From positions 1,007,501-1,071,500 of the forward strand of contig JACVTC010000010.1 in assembly GCA_016946835.1 (NCBI GenBank): a DNA stretch of 64,000 nucleotides, written 5' to 3'. The first letter of the stretch is position 1. Every line of letters starts with the position of its first letter. This DNA is from Neocallimastix lanati (nom. inval.). Lineage: Eukaryota; Neocallimastigomycota; Neocallimastigomycetes; Neocallimastigales; Neocallimastigaceae. Positions 59,075-64,000 of this stretch are shown here, piece after piece. The translations under genes were made by a program, and so were the position numbers. The notes beneath the pieces were generated by a model that worked only from the letters and a program-made list of their open reading frames with translations, was not told where the DNA came from and searched no databases.

Positions 59075-59677
59075 TATATTTATTTAAATACCTCCAATAG
59101 TATTTTTTTTTGATAAATTTAAATTTTCCCATAATTCTTCTGCAGAATAAAATACTGAATATAATAATTTTGATACTTGACATATTCGACCTAATGATTT
59201 AATATCAATTAAAGATCCAATTTGAATTAATATTTCATTGGGTAAATTATAAAGATGATAAGTATATTCATTTGAATTATTGATTTTTGTATTGGATATG
59301 GGGAATGTACATTGACATATTGAATGATCATTATTTATAATAATATTGTTGTCTTCGTTTATATTAATATTTTGTTTTAAATCATCATTATTACTATTAC
59401 TGTTATCATAAGAATTGATGTTATTGAGAGTCTGAGAACTTGATGAAGAGGATAGGTTAGCAAAAGTGGAAGGTGATAAAGGATTATCCTCTGAATCTAT
59501 ATTATTCAACGAGGATGTATTATTTTCATTATTTTGAATATTAGTTACTGTGCCTTCAAAATTTTGCTTGTCCTCATTTTCATCATTAATTTCAGAATTT
59601 GTATTTAAATTATTTAAATTTGTAGTATTAATTGTTAATGGATTCGTTGTGGTTTCGAAATTTTCAATTATATTCAT
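55911..59677 (-). CDS. F-box / leucine-rich-repeat protein
   Basis: Likely substrate adaptor of an SCF ubiquitin ligase. Six exons: 59677-59092, 58822-58307, 58043-57952, 57819-57720, 57522-56303 and 56024-55911. They sum to 2628 nt, 875 residues. Residues 1-140 are Asn/Ser-rich. The F-box is at about 142-190 (LYNLPNEILIQIGSLIDIKS, then LGRICQVSKLLYSVF). Then come cysteine-containing LRRs of the Grr1/Amn1 type: LRRINLTSCKHIDAFSIYYL, LDSLDLCYCDQINDLSLKII, LKYLDLSYLSNITEEGLRHL and LETVKVLGCFHIRSY. They continue in exons 3-6, interrupted around residues 660-720 by an Asp/Asn/His-rich insert (NNNNNNYNSNNNSN). The first ATG is used (MNIIENFETT). All frames join cleanly. The substrate is unknown. 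Confidence 0.9.
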
Positions 59678-59752
59678 TATTAAAAAATAAATAAAAAAAA
59701 AACCTTTTTTTTTTTTATTCCTTTATTAAGTAAATAAGTAAATATGTTTAAT

Positions 59753-59802
<50 letters not shown>

Positions 59803-62070
59803 TAATAATAAAATACTTATATAAAATGAAAGTTATAAGGCGAAACAAAATTAATAAAATAAACGATAAACAAAAAATTACAATATCATATATAATATTT
59901 TATTTTAGTTGTATATTAATGAAAGTAAACCTCAAGAAGATAAATGAATAATTAGACGAATAAATTAATTTTCTGCAATTTAATATTGAAAACATATGTA
60001 ATGATAAAATATTGATATATTTATGGAATAATTAATAATTAACTGCTAAACTTGAATTTAATTAAAATATGCATTTATTAATTAACATTTATTTTATTTA
60101 ATCATAAAATTGTTTTACTTAATTTTTTATTTTTTTTATAACTTTTATCAAGATAGTAACATATTCAAGTATTTCATTTTTTTAAGAAAAAAAAAAATAA
60201 AATTAAAATTAAAATTAAAAAAAAGAAAAAAATAAAATAAAATAAAATAAAATAAAATAAAATAAAATAAAATAAAATAAAATAAAATAAAATAAAATAA
60301 AATAAAATAAAATAAAATAAAATAAAATAAAATAAAATAAAATAAAATAAAATAAAATAAAATAAAATAAAATAAAATAAAATAAAATAAAATAAAATAA
60401 AATAAAATAAAATAAAATAAAAAATTAAATATAAGTTTTTTTTTTTATTTTGGTTATTATTATTATTTAAATATATATATATATATATATTTATAAAAAA
60501 AATGATCATTTTTATTGATAAAAATAGTTATTTTTTATTAATTATTTAAAAATAAAATATTTTTTTTTTATAAAAAAAAAAGTTCTATTATGGTAATGTG
60601 ATGAAATTTTAATATTCGGTAGATTATTAAATTTATTATCTCTTATTTTATTATATATATAATTAAAAAAAAATTTTTTTTTTAAAAAAAATTAAATATA
60701 ATAAAATAAAATATAAAAAATATAAATAAAAATAAAATAAAAAATAATAAAAAAATAAAAAATAATAATAAAAAAAAAAAAAAAATAAAAAAAATACAAT
60801 TATTAATGATTAAGGTATTGATTTAAAAAAAAAAAAAAAAAAAAATCATTAAATTACAAATATCTAAAAATATAGTTAAGATTTATATTATTTTTCATTT
60901 ATTCTATAAATTAATAATTGTAATAAATTAATAATATGAATGATTAACTTTAAAATAATGATTATAATATTTGATTAATAACAGAATAATGATCAATTAT
61001 AAAATATAAAAATAAACTGCTTTAATTAAATTTTGGTAACAAAAATCTATATATATAATTATAATAATGATTATTTTATCATCTGAATTTTTTTATAATT
61101 AGAATAATTAATTTTTTTACCAGAAAAGTTTTTTTTTTTTTTTTTTTTTTTTATTTAAAAAATACTTTGGCCTATTATTGTTGTTTATTTTTATTCCTAT
61201 TAATAATTTAAAAATTAAAAAATCAACTTAATTATTTAATTCTCTCTGATAAAATACTTTGATTTCTATTGTATAATTATTTTCTTCTAATTATATATAT
61301 ATATATTTATATATATAAATTATTGAAAAAAAAAATAAAAATTGATTTTTTTTAATTTTTTTAATAAAAAAATATGAACATAGTTAACATTATAACTGAA
61401 ATGATTGTTTAAATTATTTATTATTTTTTTTATCTTTCAATAAAATTTTTTTTTGACTTTTTATTGTTATTTATTTTTTGTTTCGTACTATTAACATTTT
61501 AAAAGTTAATTAATCATCTAAATTATGATAACCTGCTAGAAATAAAGTTTATCATATTAAATTATATCTTAAAGTTATATTAAAATCTTATATTTATATT
61601 TTTTATTAATAAATATTTTATATTTTGATATGCAATATATCTGTGGCTTATATATAATTTACAACAAATATCTTCATAAATTATTAAATTTATATTAATT
61701 TATTAAATTTATTGTATATTAAATTAAATAATAAATATTTAGTAAAAATGAAAATTGTATCATTATTTTTAAAAATAAATAAATAAATCATAATGAAAAA
61801 ATGTTCATATTAAATTTCAATTTACAGAATAACTTACTATAATCATAGAATAATAAAAAAAATATCAATTAAAATTTATTAAGGAAATTTAACCAAATAT
61901 TTATTAATTATGGATTATGATATTGAATGCATTTATTATGAGGTGTTTTATTTCATAAAGATGAATTTCAAAACGTGGTTTTATAGAAAATATGGAATAT
62001 TAAATAAACTTATATATAAAGGTGGCTCAAATTAATATTATTACATCATTATTATTTTATTATAACAATA

Positions 62071-62108
<38 letters not shown>

Positions 62109-62210
62109 TTTATTAATTAATTAATTACATTTATTATTTATTGTATTTATTAACTTTAAATTATTCAATTTATAGCAACTATATTTTTCAAAGTTTCATT
62201 TTAGTTTTGT
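59678..62210. other. Intergenic, no gene seen
   Basis: An AAT run at 59756-59799, the AAAAT array listed separately, and many A/T runs (60660-60850). No coding signal on either strand. Confidence 0.6.
60229..60420. repeat. (AAAAT)n microsatellite, about 38 units
   Basis: A perfect pentanucleotide array. The minus-strand FILFY ORF over it is only repeat. Confidence 0.95.
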
Positions 62211-63960
62211 GGAGGAAGCTTAATAGCATATCCACCACCATTCATAATATGAACCTTTAATTCAATGTCTTGAGTAACATTTTCTTGAGTTACTATTTTT
62301 AGTGCTTGACGATCATTACCACTTTCTTTATAGATAGTAACTGTATACTTCTTATTGCTATCTAAAAATGCTGGTTTTCATTTCATATCTCTTGCATTAA
62401 CACTAACACCAGCTGCAAACCAGCGATCTCCGGTTCTTCTGGCAAGATTATAATATCTACCAACTTCTCCATTAATAAACTTTAATCCATCCAGTTGGAC
62501 CTCCTAAAATCCAAGGAAACTGCTGCTGAAGTACTCCAAGAAGCAAACTGTCCTACGGTAAGGTAAGGTACCTCCACCACTAATTGGTGTATTATTATTT
62601 AAAAATATCATTTAGTGTCTTCATTCCAAATCCACTCATCATGATATTGGCGTTGTTACGGCTAGATAAGGCTGACTTGGCATTGGCATTGGCAATCATC
62701 CAATCATTATAAATATGGTTACCACTTTTATTTCACGAAATGAAATATTCCATCCAACGTCCTAAAATACCTATACCACCACAACTGTCGGCTTCATTCT
62801 ATTCATGATTAAGAAAACGCTCATCTCCATTTTGTTGTTGAATGACTTCTACATAATTAATGACTTTAGTAGCTACATCTAAATACTTACTATCGTTAGT
62901 ATGCTTGTTAACCATAATAGCACCACCTGCAACTTGATTACCTTTACAATAGTATCCGTCGTGACAAAATTGGGTCTCCTCCATTAACAGATTCAAGATA
63001 ATCAACAGTACTACTATTATCATTAAGAATATGACTAATCATCCAATCTAATGTTTTCTTGGCAATAGTTGTAGTATTTATTTTTCATTTCCAGTTGCAA
63101 TACCTAAGAAACCTCCTGGATCTCCAGCTGCGATGTAAAGTCTTGGGGGTAGCAATACTTATCTATAAAAGATCATCATTATATTCATTCCAATACCAAT
63201 TTTCTCCTTTGTTTATCTAAGAATCCATCATAAAATTGTTCTGCAATATCAAGATATTTCTCATCACCAAGTTGCTCATAGACATCAATAATAACTTCAA
63301 GTATTTCAGCTGATATATAATAATCTTGATCTGACTTTAGTTTTCCTAATGTTTTTCCATTCTTTTCTTCATTATAATAGAATGCATTAATTCAACTATC
63401 AATAGTTAATCTTGCCTCTGGGTTTTCCTTTTCTTAGAGATTACAGATGTAACTTCCTCTGGTTGGTTTTCTACTTCTTCGATTTCGAATTCTTCAGTTA
63501 AGAATTTTTCAGTTTCGAATTCCTCATTTCGTAATAGTACTAGTAGTGATGACTTTTGGCTACAGTTGACTTGATGGTAGTAGTTGTTCGGTTGATTGAT
63601 GCGCATATATCTTTAATACCACAACCATATTCCATGTTCAACACCCCAATCACCATTGTCATCAATATAAATAACATTACAACCAATACAACAAGCATAT
63701 CCTAATTTCTCAGAAAAACAATTTTACTTTTGATTTATCATAAAATGATGGGATAATACCGCACCAGTCGTTGTATTCTACACCCCAATCACCATCTTCA
63801 TCTTGATATAATATATCATTGGTAGATGTACAGTAATTATATCCAATTAATTCAAATGTATATATTTCTTTATTTGTTATTTGATTATCGTCACAGACCT
63901 TTATGACATTTAAAGATGATAATAAACTTACTTTCTTAATTAATAAAAATAATAAATTAT
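62211..63960 (-). pseudogene. Dockerin-bearing glycoside hydrolase, broken; possible GH76-like + GH97 C-terminal chimera
   Basis: At the N-terminal side are two fungal dockerins, which bind cellulosome scaffolds. One is at about 63765-63860 (IGYNYCTSTNDILY, then DEDGDWGVEYNDWCGI); the second is at about 63610-63720 (CFSEKLGYACCIGCNVIYI, then DDNGDWGVEHG). A hydrophobic stretch before the first fits the end of a signal peptide, but no ATG is in frame inside the window. After a Thr/Ser linker come pieces of an alpha-helical six-hairpin-type hydrolase: LGDEKYLDIAEQFYDGFLDK, YNDDLLWISIA-like, GYYCKGNQVAGGAI, then NEADSCGGIGILGRWMEYFI and DWMIANANA. I read this as GH76-like (moderate). The last part (62211-62510) reads FINGEVGRYYNLARRTGDRW, FAAGVSV, and ends HIMNGGGYAIKLPPQN, which is like the GH97 C-terminal domain. 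Numerous frameshifts and stops, including one in each of several modules, show decay. Confidence 0.7.
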
Positions 63961-64000
63961 AAGAGTAATAAAAAAAAATGTTTAAAAAAATTAAGTTAAT

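Noticed and set aside
58947-59183. 78-codon minus ORF
   Set aside because: Frame-shifted reading of the end of F-box exon 1 into its intron and an ATT tract.

Overview
The window is eukaryotic, extremely AT-rich and intron-bearing. It is best explained as a piece of an anaerobic gut fungus genome (Neocallimastigomycota, the Neocallimastix/Piromyces/Anaeromyces/Orpinomyces type). The reasons are very long homopolymers and perfect ATT or TTTTA tracts between genes, short GT-AG introns, Asn/Gln/Lys-rich proteins, ankyrin proteins with a characteristic repeat, and at the right edge a broken enzyme gene with two fungal (CBM10-type) dockerins. The assignment is inference from content; no marker gene for species is present.

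Layout, left to right. 1-5621 (-): a FAM135-type lipase-like gene whose 3' end runs off the left edge. 5.6-14.9 kb: a gene desert of microsatellites, a 40-bp minisatellite and one poly(A)-tailed repeat (R1). 14.9-19.4 kb: an intact ankyrin gene, a decayed ankyrin relative and islands of dispersed repeats (R2 pair, tRNA-headed SINE). 21.5-27.8 kb: two copies of a decayed TRAF zinc-finger locus, one rearranged by inversion, enclosing the 3' part of a secreted, Cys-containing, tail-anchored protein that resembles fungal scaffoldin repeats. 27.8-31.65 kb (-): a dead APE-type LINE. 33.1-35.8 kb (-): DUS4 tRNA-dihydrouridine synthase, seven exons. 37.25-43.8 kb (-): nucleoporin NUP155, sixteen exons. 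44-49.8 kb: a second desert with a hairpin, a second R1 copy and two tRNA-like SINE heads. 49.8-54.8 kb (+): a tau-tubulin-kinase-like CK1 kinase with a Gln/His-rich tail. 55.9-59.7 kb (-): an F-box/LRR protein. 62.2-64 kb (-): a dockerin-bearing glycoside hydrolase pseudogene.

The five spliced genes were assembled by reading exon frames across GT-AG junctions. Four are complete and each sums to a whole number of codons: DUS4 323 aa, NUP155 1273 aa, kinase 887 aa, F-box/LRR 875 aa. FAM135 keeps its phase through all eight visible exons to the left edge. The genes do not form one pathway. DUS4, NUP155, the kinase, the F-box protein and FAM135 are ordinary housekeeping or signalling genes. The accessory part is made of lineage families (ankyrin, TRAF, scaffoldin-like, dockerin enzyme), most of them truncated or broken here. 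I do not see a convincing new molecular system. The most interesting material is the set of undescribed dispersed repeats and the duplicated and inverted TRAF locus.
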